A DNA stretch of 64,000 bases, from assembly GCA_039000515.1 (NCBI GenBank), contig JBCFYV010000012.1, positions 28,404,191 through 28,468,190 of the forward strand, written 5' to 3'. Position numbers and translations under genes: made by a program. Positions 23,957 to 34,759 of the stretch are shown here, in pieces; the stretch's first letter is position 1; every line of letters begins with the position of its first letter. Source of the stretch: Timema cristinae. Its lineage: Eukaryota > Arthropoda > Insecta > Phasmatodea > Timematidae. The notes under the pieces were generated by a model, which was not told the origin of the DNA, did no database searches, and saw nothing but the letters and a program-made list of their open reading frames with translations.

Positions 23957-23962
23957 TATAAA
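23957..23962 (+). promoter_or_regulatory. TATA box upstream of the first small gene
   Basis: TATAAA sits 54 bases before the ATG at 24,016, followed by a GC-rich stretch (GGGGGGCACCCC). The spacing fits a start site near 23,990 and a very short leader. Confidence 0.55.
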
Positions 23963-24015
23963 GGGGGGCACCCCACTTGGTCGTCTATTTATAAGCGTTT
24001 GTGAAGCGGATCAAG

Positions 24016-24306
24016 ATGGACAAGTTACAGCAGTTGATAAATATTGTTGACGCCGTGCAGACCTTAAAATTTAGTGATCTAATCGTCGACCAAAAGTACT
24101 CGGTGGATAGATTAAAAGCGGTCGATACAAAGTTCGGGAGACGTCTAATAGCCTATCTAGATGGTGAGTTTTGTGTATTTTTACCCTGTCGTTTCGGTAC
24201 TCTAACAGATGAAGACGTGTGCGAGCTTAATAACGAAAAACTGTTATTTACCTGCGCCGGAGTAAAACCCGGTTCACCCACCGTTGTGAACTTTGAACGC
24301 GTTTAA
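24016..24306 (+). CDS. Small Polinton protein 1, function unknown (96 aa)
   Basis: The frame is intact. I chose the ATG at 24,016, which has A at -3 and G at +4, rather than the upstream GTG at 24,001. The protein has a short helical N-terminus (MDKLQQLINIVDAVQTLKF), then a YSVDRLKAVDTKFGRRLIAY block and FCVFLPCRFGTLTDEDVCEL. I recall small proteins of this layout (Lys/Tyr-Gly turn, then a vFLP.R strand) accompanying PolB-containing elements in insect genomes, but no function is known to me. The compact strand-rich pattern could be a nucleic-acid-binding barrel; that is a guess. It is the only uninterrupted element gene at this end. A TATA box lies 54 bases upstream, and a second small gene starts 63 bases after the stop. 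Confidence 0.6.
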   Translation: MDKLQQLINIVDAVQTLKFSDLIVDQKYSVDRLKAVDTKFGRRLIAYLDGEFCVFLPCRFGTLTDEDVCELNNEKLLFTCAGVKPGSPTVVNFERV

Positions 24307-24369
24307 GAGGCAAGCAGTTAGGTATCGGCAACAAATCATCCACACGTTTAGAGGTCAGGTACGCTAACC

Positions 24370-24715
24370 ATGCTTAGAAGCGGTTATATTAATTTAACGT
24401 TTGTGGGTTATACTAATGCGGGGTGTGCTTATATGACGGCAGAAAATATTCACTGTGTGGATGTGAGCGACAGACATGATAATATACAAAGTTGTGAACC
24501 ACGACAGAGGTGTACCACAGGATCGAGGCTACATAGAGTTTTGTGATTCTACCTTTCACACTATAAGAGCGACTGAAGTACTACCCTACGAGAGAATCGA
24601 AGAGATCTACCTGTGTGATATGGAATGTGCTGTGTACAATTTCAGCAAGGGGGACGTTGTGGCCGTATCGCCCAGGCCTACAACACACCCTTCCAACAAC
24701 CGCCAACACCCTTAA
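24370..24715 (+). pseudogene. Small Polinton protein 2, one frameshift, function unknown
   Basis: From the ATG at 24,370 the frame reads MLRSGYINLTFVGYTNAGCA and on to DVSDRHD. Around 24,475-24,485 the sensible continuation moves to another frame, giving IYKVVNHDRG, GYIEFCDSTFHT, YERIEEIYLCDMECAVYNFS and GDVVAVSPR before the stop at 24,715. A single indel would explain the pattern. The product would be about 115 residues, strand-rich and slightly acidic. I do not recognise the family. It follows the first small gene in the same direction, so the two may share the upstream promoter. Alternatively the two halves could be separate overlapping frames. Confidence 0.5.
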
Positions 24716-24812
24716 CGATGCCGTCACCAGAGTACCCATCGCCAGAGGCGTCTGTCTAGAGTACTCAAAGACCTAAATAATATTACTGCTTGTAAATTAA
24801 TTGCTGATTGTC

Positions 24813-24818
24813 AATAAA
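24813..24818 (+). terminator. Polyadenylation signal AATAAA
   Basis: AATAAA lies about 100 bases after the stop of the second small gene, in the right place to end a transcript covering both. Confidence 0.35.
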
Positions 24819-24819
24819 A

Positions 24820-26640
24820 AACCCAGTAAGAATATGTTGTTAATATTTAAGGTAAGGTGACAAGTTCATACACGGTATTCAATATCTTGTGGTAGTGTAC
24901 CAGCATTTGCGTGGAGTGAGAGTTGGTGTTCAAACAAGCATACAGGCAGTGCTCTGCTTAGGTACTGTGAAACTTTCCGGAGATGGCAACCTTGGCGATG
25001 ACTTCTTACATCCTTGAGTGTAACATAGGCATGGATTCGATTTCAACCTCCTCCCCGCTGATCCTGACAAACACCTAAATAATATTGCTGCTTGTAAGGT
25101 GACAAGTTCACACACGTAATCTAAGCCACACGGTATCCTGGAGGAGAGTTGGAAAAAATAGCCTCGGTGTTCGAATTCCAACCTATCAGCTAGCTATCTA
25201 TACGCCTATAAGGTGTCTATTTCTAAACAACAGGTATTCAATAATGAGCCCCAGGTATGAGAACGGAAATAGTACCCGCATTTTACAAAATGTGTGGGAA
25301 AAAAAACATCTTCGGTCTACGTTTGACACCTAGAATGTTCAAACCCGCGACCTCCCTGTGACGCCTTAGGCTACGCTACCAGTGATGCAGGTAAATTTAC
25401 AAGTGTTATCTTTGTTGACAGCAGGAAAAGTAGCTATATGCTCTTACACGTAAGGGTTTGAACCCTGCGGCCTTCGAGTGAACTTTAAAATACTGGGTCA
25501 GGGGTCGAGTGGAGGGGGCCCCACTATAGACCGTTTTGAGCTATCAACATTAACGTATCTAGGAGCTGAACAGTTGGAAACAAGAGTTACTAACTCCTAA
25601 AACACTACGTCAAATAATATAAACTCTGTTACCTACTACACTGTTCAGCGCACCTTATGAGAATCTAGGTTTGACTCTGGAGCACAGAACAGAACACACG
25701 AGTCCTTTACAGGTGGTAGATGGCTGGGGTTTAAATCCCTGGCCACTAATGTTGTCCCCCGGCGTGTTGATTGATGATTTAAATAAATAGTCTAGAATAT
25801 GTTCAGCCTTTGGTTGTGGAAATGTTTGAACCCCCAGGAAGGTGTTTAATACAAATGAAGTGTAGTTAGACTATACTTTCTACGTATTTCAGACAAATAA
25901 TCATAGTCACATGCTCTTCTCACCACTGTATTCTGGAGGGAGAGGTGGAAGATAGCCTCAGCTTGATAGGACAGTGTTCGAACTCCAACCTATCAGCTAT
26001 CTATCTATAAGGTGTCTAGTTCACATATGCGTGATAGCGTACCCGCATCTGCATGGAAGGAGAGTTGGTGTTCAAACAATCATACAGGCAGTGGTGCCCT
26101 GCTTAGGTACTGTGAAACTTTCCAGAGATGGCAACATTGTTATCCATAATGGTTGAGACGGAGCAGGAGAGAGAGGTTATAGACGTTAAAACACAAATAT
26201 AACAGTTTTTTTACAATATTTATTTAGAATCATGAAAAGTTTATTTACATAGTGGCCTCTATACTAAGATGATTTGACCTCAGCTTGATAGGCCAGTGTT
26301 TGAACTCCAACCTATCAGCTATCTATCAATATGATAGGCCAGTGTTCGAACTCCAACATATCTAGTTTAAAAAAAAATTGTCATCAGCTAGGTGTATAGT
26401 TCACCTAAACAGATACATGATAGTGTACCCGCATCTGCATATAGGCAGTGCCCTGTTTAGGTACTGTGAAACTTTACGGAGATGGCAACCCATGAGGCGG
26501 AGCAGGAGAGAGAGGGTGTAGACGCTAAAACACAAACATAACAGATTTTTACTATATTTATTTACAATAAAAAGTATATATTTACATAGTGGCCTCATGT
26601 ACAATAAAATAAATATTTGACTAGAAAAAAAAAATCAGGT
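24820..26640. repeat. Subterminal repeat block of the Polinton
   Basis: A module with GAGAGTTGGTGTTCAAACAA, CATACAGGCAGTG and TTAGGTACTGTGAAACTTTC occurs at 24,915-24,985, 26,050-26,130 and, shortened, 26,440-26,490. Another module (CCAACCTATCAGCTATCTAT) occurs near 25,180, 25,985 and 26,310. Parts of this block are present inverted at 44,340-44,885. The repeats are non-coding; the open frames here are shared repeat translations. Confidence 0.75.
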
Positions 26641-26766
26641 AGGTGGAGGATGGCACTAGCAGCTAAAAAAAATATATATCCCGGTTGTATAAAATAAATC
26701 TTTGAAAAATGGTGGAAATGTCTATAGTAAAAGGTGATTATTCGAACCGTCTAAATGATCACCTTT

Positions 26767-29409
26767 TTAGTCGTTGCGAGCGCGTTTACAAGGACTCTGA
26801 TACCCAAACGGCAAAGTGTTATAATCATCAACTATCTGACGTTTGGTGTACACCGGTCTGTAGATTTTACTCTGTGAAACGGTACATACAGTCGCAAGAC
26901 CTTTTCTTACAATTTTGTGCGGTATCTGTATGTGTCGTTCCGCGACCTGTTCGGTGATCATCGCTTTCAAAACTACAAAATTAACATCGTTCCGGTTGCC
27001 GTAGTTTATGGTGATCCCACGAACCTTGCACACCGGTTTTTGTTTTGGAAGCGTCGCCACCGACACAAACTCGGTACGCGTAATTCTTGGGACCGCCAGA
27101 TACAAAGGCGCTAATGTAGCTTCCTGGACCGTAATCCAGAAGTTCGTCGGTGAGGTCACCTAAAAAGTCTCCGGTCGGCGGACTCCAATCGCCGGGGCGT
27201 TCGGTGAATAGAACGCTATCTGTATCGTGATACAAAACGCGCTCCCCCAATTGTTCAAGGATGCCGTATAGGTGCAACCTAGCCATAAGCGGTCGTGTAG
27301 CACGCTACCACAACACTCGTGTTAGGGTTAGGGAGCAACGCGTCACGCTTATCCTTATAATTGAGGAACATAACATCGTCATTAACGTCTATGACGCTGT
27401 CCACGGTGATGTACGGATCCATCAGGTACTTGTGGATGCCCTGATAGTCGTTGACAACGGCTACGTGTGGTAAATCGGGTCTTTACCCAAACCTTCCCCA
27501 TGACGAATTTAAAAACAGTTTAGCCAGCGTGCGGAGACCAGGGTTTTTACAAACTGAGTCGAAATCAAGTTTTATCTCCTCCCCTTCCTCATAATTTTGA
27601 ATATACGATAACTTTTCCTCTTTCGAGGTGCACCACTTTGGCCAACCGCTGGCTTCCTGTTTGATTTTCAAAAAAAGTATCAATGTACCCGTGAAACAGA
27701 CCGCCAGAACGCGTCTGACGATCGTAAACAGATATATCGTACTCCCACAATTCGTGTACCGCTTTACCGGTGTAGCCTTTCTCAACGGCTTTCCGGATCA
27801 CGTCAATCACCCAGACGCCTGTCAACCAGCGATCTTTTTTGTCGTTGTGCCGACGCGCGCCTTGGTTCTCCTCCTCCCCGCATTTCCTGCACAAGATGAA
27901 CATTAACTTGTCGTGCATCCGTGTAGGCAATACGGGCATGAATAAATCCCGCGGAGGTGTCACTGTAACTTTGGCTATGTCTTTTACTTGATCTATAGAT
28001 GGACAATTTGGTTCCAAGTGAATTTTGAGGGGGCCGATGGGATATTTTTTGTACTTGCAAACGTAAGGATACAACGAACACACATCCAAGTACTTGATCT
28101 TCTCAAGGTCTGCTTCGAGGAAGAGCTTGATGCAATTTGTACGCCCGCCAAAGAATGCATCCCTGGGGTTGATAGGCTCCTTGGTATACACCTCGTGCCG
28201 GAGTACAAATCGCTTCAAGTCCTTGTCTGTGCGTTTCATCGCATTAAACGTACACTCCCACATACCTACGACCATGTAGCCGGCGTTCTTAAATTTCTCC
28301 AAACAAGCCATGGTCGCTTCATAGCGCGTCTCCATGGTCTCGTGGTGGCTGTTTTTGATAGGGGTGGTCCTGTCAGGGTAGCAGAGTGGGCACCCGTGCC
28401 AATAACAACCCCAGAACTGAAAGACGGTGGTGGTATCTCCAGCTTTAACAACGCCATCTACACGTCGCCCTAACACATATTCCTCACGGCCGTTACCCGC
28501 ATGAAGGATAGAGACACCGCGTTGATGGGCCTCCCAGCAGAGCCATTGTACGGTGACGTGCGACTGTTGATCTGCGCACCGGTAGCCACCGTTAGGGATA
28601 ATACCGACGGACTTTTTGCACGTGAACTCGCACTTGTGCTCGTTCTTATGATAAAACGGCACACGGCACTCACGGCAAAAATAGTCACACTTAAATGAGG
28701 CTGTCAAGGATGTTATGACGTCAAAATGGTTTTGATTGTCGTCGTGAAAATACAAATCAAGGTGGCCCTTAAAGGAATGTTCGGGAGGGGTAGGTCCCTC
28801 ATATAGGACTTGCCTCCCCCGACGCTCCCTGAACCCCGTGATTTTGTATCCAGTGAGGTATGTTTGAAATTGTTTCAGTTCAGTTAGCCCAACACCTTTC
28901 AAAAGATTCACACGGGCATCACGGCATAAATCTTCTGCTTTGTATTTTTGAATATTGCGGCCTTTATTTATGTTGCTAAAGGTGTTCACGTCCATGCATC
29001 CTGGCTCTCTTTTAACGTCACATATAGCCCTGGCGACGACCAATGCACGGGCAAGGCAGAGTGTATCGTCGCCATTTTGAATCGTAATGATTACTTTATT
29101 ATTACGGCTATATGTGCTAGCGGGGGAGAGTTTATCACAATAACTTCTACCACTCCCGCACGGCTCATTAAAGTGGTGTAGTTTGATATACAAGGGGGAC
29201 GAAGTGAGGAACGAGGCATTGCTTTGTAACACTCTTTCTAAATTAGAGAGCACAGTCTGAGCGTCAAGTTGATCTGCCCGCCTAAATGAAACAAATACAG
29301 GTCTTGACGCCGAGTCTGTGTTGACTAATAGTAGACCTACGTGATCCTCGGCACTAACTCCATGATCTTGGAGACATCCTAGCAAAGTATTGACTTGCTC
29401 CTCGAGCAA
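26767..29409 (-). pseudogene. polB: Protein-primed family B DNA polymerase (Polinton PolB), exonuclease block missing, frameshifted
   Basis: The main open frame (29,409 to about 27,680; 606 codons as listed) has the N-terminal region, a Cys/His block ending near residue 263 (CDYFCRECRVPFYHKNEHKC), then directly KKSVGIIPNGGYR and QFWGCYWHGC. DAFFGGRTNCIKL and polymerase motif A, DVCSLYP (residues 442-448), follow. The frame then shifts near 27,680; the next frame gives EASGWPKWC and motif B, LAKLFLNSSWG (about 27,490-27,530). After a stop the reading shifts twice more. Motif C, YHDTDSV, is at 27,212-27,232, then SGGPKNYAYRV, and the C-terminal VCKVRGITINYGN and YNTLPFGY end at 26,767. In the family, the DxE exonuclease domain lies between the Cys/His block and the GIIP block; here it is absent without breaking the frame. 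No ATG starts the frame (it opens after TGA with TTG), so the N-terminus is truncated or lies in another exon. All polymerase motifs survive, but at least three shifts make it non-functional. Confidence 0.85.
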
Positions 29410-29840
29410 GGTTGAGCGTCACGATCACTCTCTGGCGTCCCTAATTGTATGATCAATTCACGCCCTACATAAAAAACCGCTTTAATTGCTTAATTCTCTC
29501 TTCGACGATTCGGAGAGGGATGCCTTGGGGCAACGCTCCTCCTACCTGATTTACAGGGCCACTACTTGTTGCCGAAGACAGGGCCGGCCACGGGTTGCAT
29601 GCACCCCGTCTGCCTCGGGGCTCCAACACCGTCTCCCTTGCGCTGAGGCGATGCGGCCGCGATGGTTGTCAGTACGCCCTCATTTTCACCAGCCATTTCA
29701 ACTATAACACCCAAACATGGCTTGACGTGGATTCTAGCTATTTTAAATATCATATGACATGGAGGGGATTCTAACTATTTAAAATTAATGTTTCGATATC
29801 AATTACAAGCTGAACAGTTTGTTTAAATTGATGTACCTCA
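29410..29840. other. Region upstream of PolB; short minus-strand ORF
   Basis: On the minus strand an ATG near 29,697 opens a 44-codon frame (MAGENEGVLTTIAAASPQRK and on to VFGNK), followed by CAG|GTAGGA, a good splice-donor match near 29,545. It could be a leader exon for PolB, but I cannot join it in frame to the PolB frame, so this stays a suggestion. At 29,778-29,826 a motif (GATATCAATTACAAGCTGAA) recurs at 35,940-35,975. Confidence 0.3.
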
Positions 29841-29978
29841 CTGTTCAGTCAGCCTTCTTTCCTTCGCACTTGCACCGGCCGCTTCACCCTCCCTCTCTAC
29901 TGCCGGTCCGGCCCACAGTCCATGTTGTCTGAGCCGTCCGTGACGACTCCAACTCTGCTCACTGCGCCAGCGCTTCCT

Positions 29979-30110
29979 ATTGGCTCGCGTGATGGACCTG
30001 TCTCTAACGGTTTCTCGCGCCAATAGGAAGCCCCCGTTTCCCCCATTGGTCAAGGCCGGGCAGTGGTGGAGGGTATATAACACGGTGATCTCTGGAGCTA
30101 TTTTTTTCAG
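29979..30110 (+). promoter_or_regulatory. CCAAT/TATA promoter-like cluster
   Basis: ATTGG (29,979), CCAAT (30,020) and ATTGG (30,045) precede TATATAA (30,074-30,080). TCAGACGAGACG (30,107) has the look of an initiator with a downstream element. The cluster lies directly before the repetitive leader of the Jockey LINE. Jockey elements usually use internal promoters, so the upstream TATA may belong to the invaded sequence rather than to the LINE. Confidence 0.4.
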
Positions 30111-30154
30111 ACGAGACGAGGTATACACGAGGAACTCTTTACTCGATACACATA

Positions 30155-30298
30155 CATTCACACACTTTGGAAGGCTAGAAGGTTGACTTCGCCGAAAAAA
30201 GACATTCACACACTTTGGAAGGCTAGAAGGTTGACTTCGCCGGAAAAAGACATTCACACACTTTGGAAGGCTAGAAGGTTGACTTCGCCTGAAAAAGC
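30155..30298 (+). repeat. Three 48 bp tandem repeats in the LINE 5' leader
   Basis: Units start at 30,155, 30,203 and 30,251, each containing CATTCACACACTTTGGAAGG and CTAGAAGGTTGACTTCGCC with few differences. A weaker partial copy (GAAGGTTGACTTC) lies near 30,330. Repeated leader units are known from several LINEs and can act as promoter modules; that role here is inference. Confidence 0.9.
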
Positions 30299-30637
30299 TA
30301 GACTGGGACACTCAATTATCACTTGAGTGTGAAGGTTGACTTCACTCTTGGTGTCATCGAGCTGCGATTTAAGCGCTTCGGAGGCCTTTTTAAGGCTAGG
30401 GATGTGTTTCCTTCCCGGTGCAACGGGATTTTTAACCCGCCAGTGATTTTAAAACCGATTGAATATTCACAAACTTGAGTGAAATTTAGCGAGAAATCTT
30501 TCGGCCCATTTCAGGGCCAAATACACTAAAACTTTTTTTTTTCTTTTTGCGTGTTCGGCGAAGGCTAGTGTCGGTTAGCCGGCTGGTCGGGACCATAAAC
30601 GCGCGAGAGTGAAAACATATCCACCAAAAAGTGAAAA

Positions 30638-32053
30638 ATGTCTTCAGAATCTGACGTAGAAGTTACCGAGGAGGAGGACGACTCCATGTCTGAGGAGTCC
30701 CAGGACCAGAACATGGAACCACAGATCACGGATGAAATTACCACAGACTCCCAACACGCTGGAAACTCAAAGGACACAAAAGGGAACCAGCACAAACCAC
30801 TATTAAACTTCGAACCAGTCTCAACGCTAAAACGCAAACACCGGGCCAAGCCAGGAGTGGACCTCCCGGTCTCCAAAACCATTAAGGTAACAAACAAATT
30901 CGATCCACTAGCTAGTGGACATCACACAACAGACCATCAGAGCTCCGCTAAAGAGACGACAGACGCCACCCACAATGATGATACTACAACAGCAAAAAAG
31001 GTAAAAACTCCACCGATAGTAATTCCCATTACAGCGGAATACAACAACATAACTAAACTGTTAAAGACCCATATGAAAGACGATTACAAACTGCACTGCA
31101 TGACACAGGGAATTAAGGTAATCACTAGCTCCCTGAAAGACTACACAACACTACAGAAGCTCCTGAAGGAAACTAACCTTGAGCACTTCACCTACATGAT
31201 GCAAAGGGACAGACCTTTCAAGGTGGTGATAAAGGGCCTCCACTCTACTATGCCGTGCGAGTCTATAATCACAGAACTCACTGAAATGGGATTCCAGCCT
31301 ATTAACGTGAGGCAATTGTATACCAAAGCCACCCCACAATCAACAACACCAAGACCACTCCCCATATTTGTATGTACTCTGGCGAAAGTACAGGCAGTAG
31401 CTGAAATATACAGCGTCAAGGCCATAAATCACACGGTTGTGAAAATAGAAGAGTACCAAAGGTCTGCGAATATAGTACTCCAGTGCCACCGCTGCCAACG
31501 GTTCGGCCACTCAAAAAACTATTGCTCGCAATCACCCCGGTGTGTCAAGTGTCTCGGGGAGCACCTGACCATACAATGTGCTAAGAAAGACAAAACTACG
31601 CCGGCACGTTGCGTCAATTGTAAGGGCGAACACGCGGCTAATTTCAGAGACTGTCCCGTTCTTGTGAGAGAAATCGAGAAACGCGACAAACAGAGACCAA
31701 AGCCTACACAAGGGGGGCAGAAGCCAGTGGCGATACCGACTCCACCGAGTCAGGCCACACAGATACTCAGAACACTCACCGGACCAACGCCAACGCACAC
31801 TCCCGCGGCAAAGCGGATGACTTATGCTGCAGCCGTAGTAAACCTCCCCATAAAACCAAGCGAGACCGAAGCCAACCACAAAGAAACCTCCGGCCTAAGA
31901 GGCCTCTTCCAGATATTCAAGGAAATCAATCTTTCTGGCCTGCTTACACACCTTAAACTTTACATGACCAGGGTAAATTCCGCTCCAGACAAAACCACCA
32001 AGGCTCTAACTCTCCTGGAAGCTGTTACTGATTTCTACTGCAATGATGATTAA
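30638..32053 (+). CDS. Jockey ORF1 (Gag-like, zinc knuckles), intact 471 aa
   Basis: An acidic N-terminus (residues 1-25, Glu/Ser-rich) is followed by a basic stretch with a KRKHRAKPG-type nuclear-import-like segment. A PRE/C2HC-like domain spans about residues 190-270 (RPFKVVIKGLHSTMPCESII, MGFQPINVRQLY). It is followed by CCHC zinc knuckles: CHRCQRFGHSKNYC, CVKCLGEHLTIQC and CVNCKGEHAANFRDC. The C-terminus has MTYAAAVV and an amphipathic tail. The order is that of Jockey-clade ORF1 proteins, which bind the element RNA and assist target-primed reverse transcription. The frame is open throughout, unlike ORF2, which hints at a fairly recent insertion. The start ATG is the first after the repeated leader. 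Confidence 0.9.
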   Translation: MSSESDVEVTEEEDDSMSEESQDQNMEPQITDEITTDSQHAGNSKDTKGNQHKPLLNFEPVSTLKRKHRAKPGVDLPVSKTIKVTNKFDPLASGHHTTDHQSSAKETTDATHNDDTTTAKKVKTPPIVIPITAEYNNITKLLKTHMKDDYKLHCMTQGIKVITSSLKDYTTLQKLLKETNLEHFTYMMQRDRPFKVVIKGLHSTMPCESIITELTEMGFQPINVRQLYTKATPQSTTPRPLPIFVCTLAKVQAVAEIYSVKAINHTVVKIEEYQRSANIVLQCHRCQRFGHSKNYCSQSPRCVKCLGEHLTIQCAKKDKTTPARCVNCKGEHAANFRDCPVLVREIEKRDKQRPKPTQGGQKPVAIPTPPSQATQILRTLTGPTPTHTPAAKRMTYAAAVVNLPIKPSETEANHKETSGLRGLFQIFKEINLSGLLTHLKLYMTRVNSAPDKTTKALTLLEAVTDFYCNDD

Positions 32054-34672
32054 CCAAACTCAGCCACAAGACTTCCTAAACATTATGTATTGGAATGCCA
32101 ACGGCATATTACAACAGGCACATGAGTTGGAACAGCTCCTCCAAACCTACGGAGTCGATATTGCCCTCATCTGCGAGACACATTTGATACCATCCAAACG
32201 ACTGAGTTTCTACGGTTACGACATCCACAGGACAGACAGGCCTACCGGAAGGGGAGGAGGGACCGCAGTGCTGATAAAAAAAAATCTAAACCACTACCCC
32301 ACAACCATACAGGGCATGGTCAACATGGAGTCAACCTCGGTGGTAGTCCCTTCACCAGTGGGAGAGATATTGTTTACGGCCGTTTACAGAAGCCCCACAG
32401 TACCTTTCACTGAAGAAGACCTGAACGCCCTGATGGCAAAGACTAATTTCTTTGCCGCCGGTGATTTAAATTCCAAACATACCCTCTGAAACAGCCACTC
32501 AGCAAACCAAGCAAGCCGAGCACTAACACAACACGCTACCCACAATAACTACAGGGTCCGGGCAACTGAGGAACCTACTTTCTATCCCTCCAACTATAGG
32601 CAACCACCCCGATGTTCTAGACATAATACTCACTGACCTAAATCAACACCCCGACGAACTACACACTCTGAACGAACTTGACTCCGACCATCTCCCGGTC
32701 TTTTGTAAGTTGCTGATTAACACCAACATCCGAACTTCCTTCCTCAGAAGGAACATCCCTATTACCGACTGGCTTAAATACAGAGCCACACTGGCAAGAG
32801 CATTACCGGTTGAGTGGGAGGTAAGAACCATCGAAGAGGTGGATCACTCAATCGCGCTTCTTACCGCAACACTCCTTGAGGCCCATCGAAAGTCAACCGT
32901 CTATGAAGCTCCGTTGATCAATGTAAAGAGAGATCACCCAGACCTGAATCTGTTAATAGCACAAAAGAGAGAGGCAAGGCATGAATGGCAGACTTCCCGC
33001 TCCCCGAGGCATAGGGAAGCCTACAACAGACTGAGGGCTCAAGTTCGCCGAAGGGCCAAACAGCTAAAGCTTATACAATGGAACGAGTTTGTCTCAGAGA
33101 CTGTCAACGGAGGGGACAACGTCTGGTCTATCACCAAACGGCTTAAAGGCTGCTCCCTAAGACCCAAAACATCGGTCATCCACGGAAGACAGGGGATGAA
33201 GTACACAGCTGAGGAAAAAGCCGAAGCAATAGCGGAGTCTCTGCAGGACCAATTCACGGCAAACCTCGAGCCTCAAGACGAGGAATTTTCAACACTGACC
33301 AGAGAAGCGGTGAATATATTCTTTGAGGAACCGATCGAAGAACCACCACCTTCAGTATCCAGACCTGAGGTTGAAGAGAACATACGAAAACTGAAAAAGA
33401 GGAAATCCCCGGGAGCAGACAAGATCTCGAACGAGATGATCTGCCAAGCCCCCGCTAACATGTTGGAAAGAAGCGGAAGTTATCTCCATTCCGAAACCGG
33501 GAAAGGACCCCAAGTTCGCACAAAACCGGAGGCCAATCAGCCTGCTTAGCAGCCTCGGGAAGTTATACGAGAAGATCATACTCGAGAGGCTTAAACTCTT
33601 CGCTCACCAACAACGCGTACTCCCCCCTTCACAGTTTGGTTTCCGGAGCCATCACTCCACGGTTCACCCCATCACCAGCCTCGTGGAAGAAACAAGAGAG
33701 AACTTCAACAGGAAACAATATACACTTGCGGTCCTCATGGACGTGGAGAAGGCGTTTGACAATGTCTGGCACACCGGCCTCCTACGGAAGATGATCTCCT
33801 TCAACTTCCCAAGATCATATATCCACACAATAAGGGACTTCCTACGAGGCCGCTGTTTTGCGGTAAAAATGGAAGGCAAGAGATCATCCCGTCACAACAT
33901 CAAAGCGGGAGTGCCACGGGGGTCCGCACTGTCCCCATTCCTGTACAGTGTGTACGTAGCCGACGTCCTGACAGACCCTAAGGTTAGGGTAAGACTCTTC
34001 GCGGACGACACCCTTTTCTTCACTGCGCACAAAAACATTCGGTATGCTTCCAACCATATGCAGAGGTACCTGGACAAGTTCAGCGACTGGCTAGAGAAGT
34101 GGCGAATGAAGGTGAACCCAACCAAATCCACGGCCATAAACATAACCAAAAGGAGGGCCCAGCCACAACACAACTTCAGAGTTTTGGGCGAAGCTATCCC
34201 CTACTCGAAAAACGCTCAGATACCTCGGCGTCACGATCGATTCCCGCCTAACTTGGAAAGCCCATGGGGAATCCACCAAAAAAAGGCGTTGGGGATTTTC
34301 ATCCGTAACTACTCGTTCTTCAAGAGCCATCACCTCAACATTAAGACGAAACTGATGCTATACAGAGCTCTAGTACTTCCCATACTGGTATACGCTTGCG
34401 AGGCGTGGAGCTACGCCTCTCCCACCGTGCTGAACCAGCTTCAAGTGGTCCAGAATAGGGTTCTTTGAGGTATTCTTGGGGTCAATACAAGAACCAACAA
34501 TGCGCGCATCCACGCAGAGACGGGCACCACTACTCTAAGAGACATATTCTTGAAAAGGGACGCGAGCTTCTACAAAAAGAACCTCCTGCTGGAGGAGAAC
34601 CCTATAATCAGAAGCCTTGGGCAGTACGACCCCCACGAGCCCAGGCTATACAAAAAGCCTAGACTGGACTAG
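32043..34672 (+). pseudogene. Jockey ORF2 (AP endonuclease + reverse transcriptase), broken
   Basis: The start overlaps ORF1 by 11 bases. The endonuclease part reads NIMYWNANGI, ICETHL, GGGTAVLIK, AVYRSPT and GDLNSKHTL. There a TGA at 32,487 stands where a Trp is expected in this family. Further shifts occur near 32,590 and 33,450. The RT core (33,560-34,190) keeps RRPISLLSSLGKLYEKIILE-type, QFGFRSHHST, VLMDVEKAFDNVWH, AGVPRGSALSPFLYSVY and the catalytic RLFADDT box. Shifts near 34,190 and 34,465 follow, and the C-terminal frame ends at 34,672 after DPHEPRLYKKPRLD. The copy could not make ORF2 protein. Some shifts could be sequencing errors; the number argues for real decay. Confidence 0.88.
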
Positions 34673-34759
34673 AACTCCACCCAAAGATCATCTTCACAAA
34701 TTCACAATCACTTATTCATCCTTCATTCAGTGCATACATTAATCTTGTTCACATTCTCT

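Noticed and set aside
27628..28698. Plus-strand open frames opposite PolB
   Set aside because: Antisense shadows of a GC-richer coding region; none has motifs.
31151..34333. Minus-strand open frames opposite the Jockey ORFs
   Set aside because: Antisense shadows of ORF1 and ORF2.
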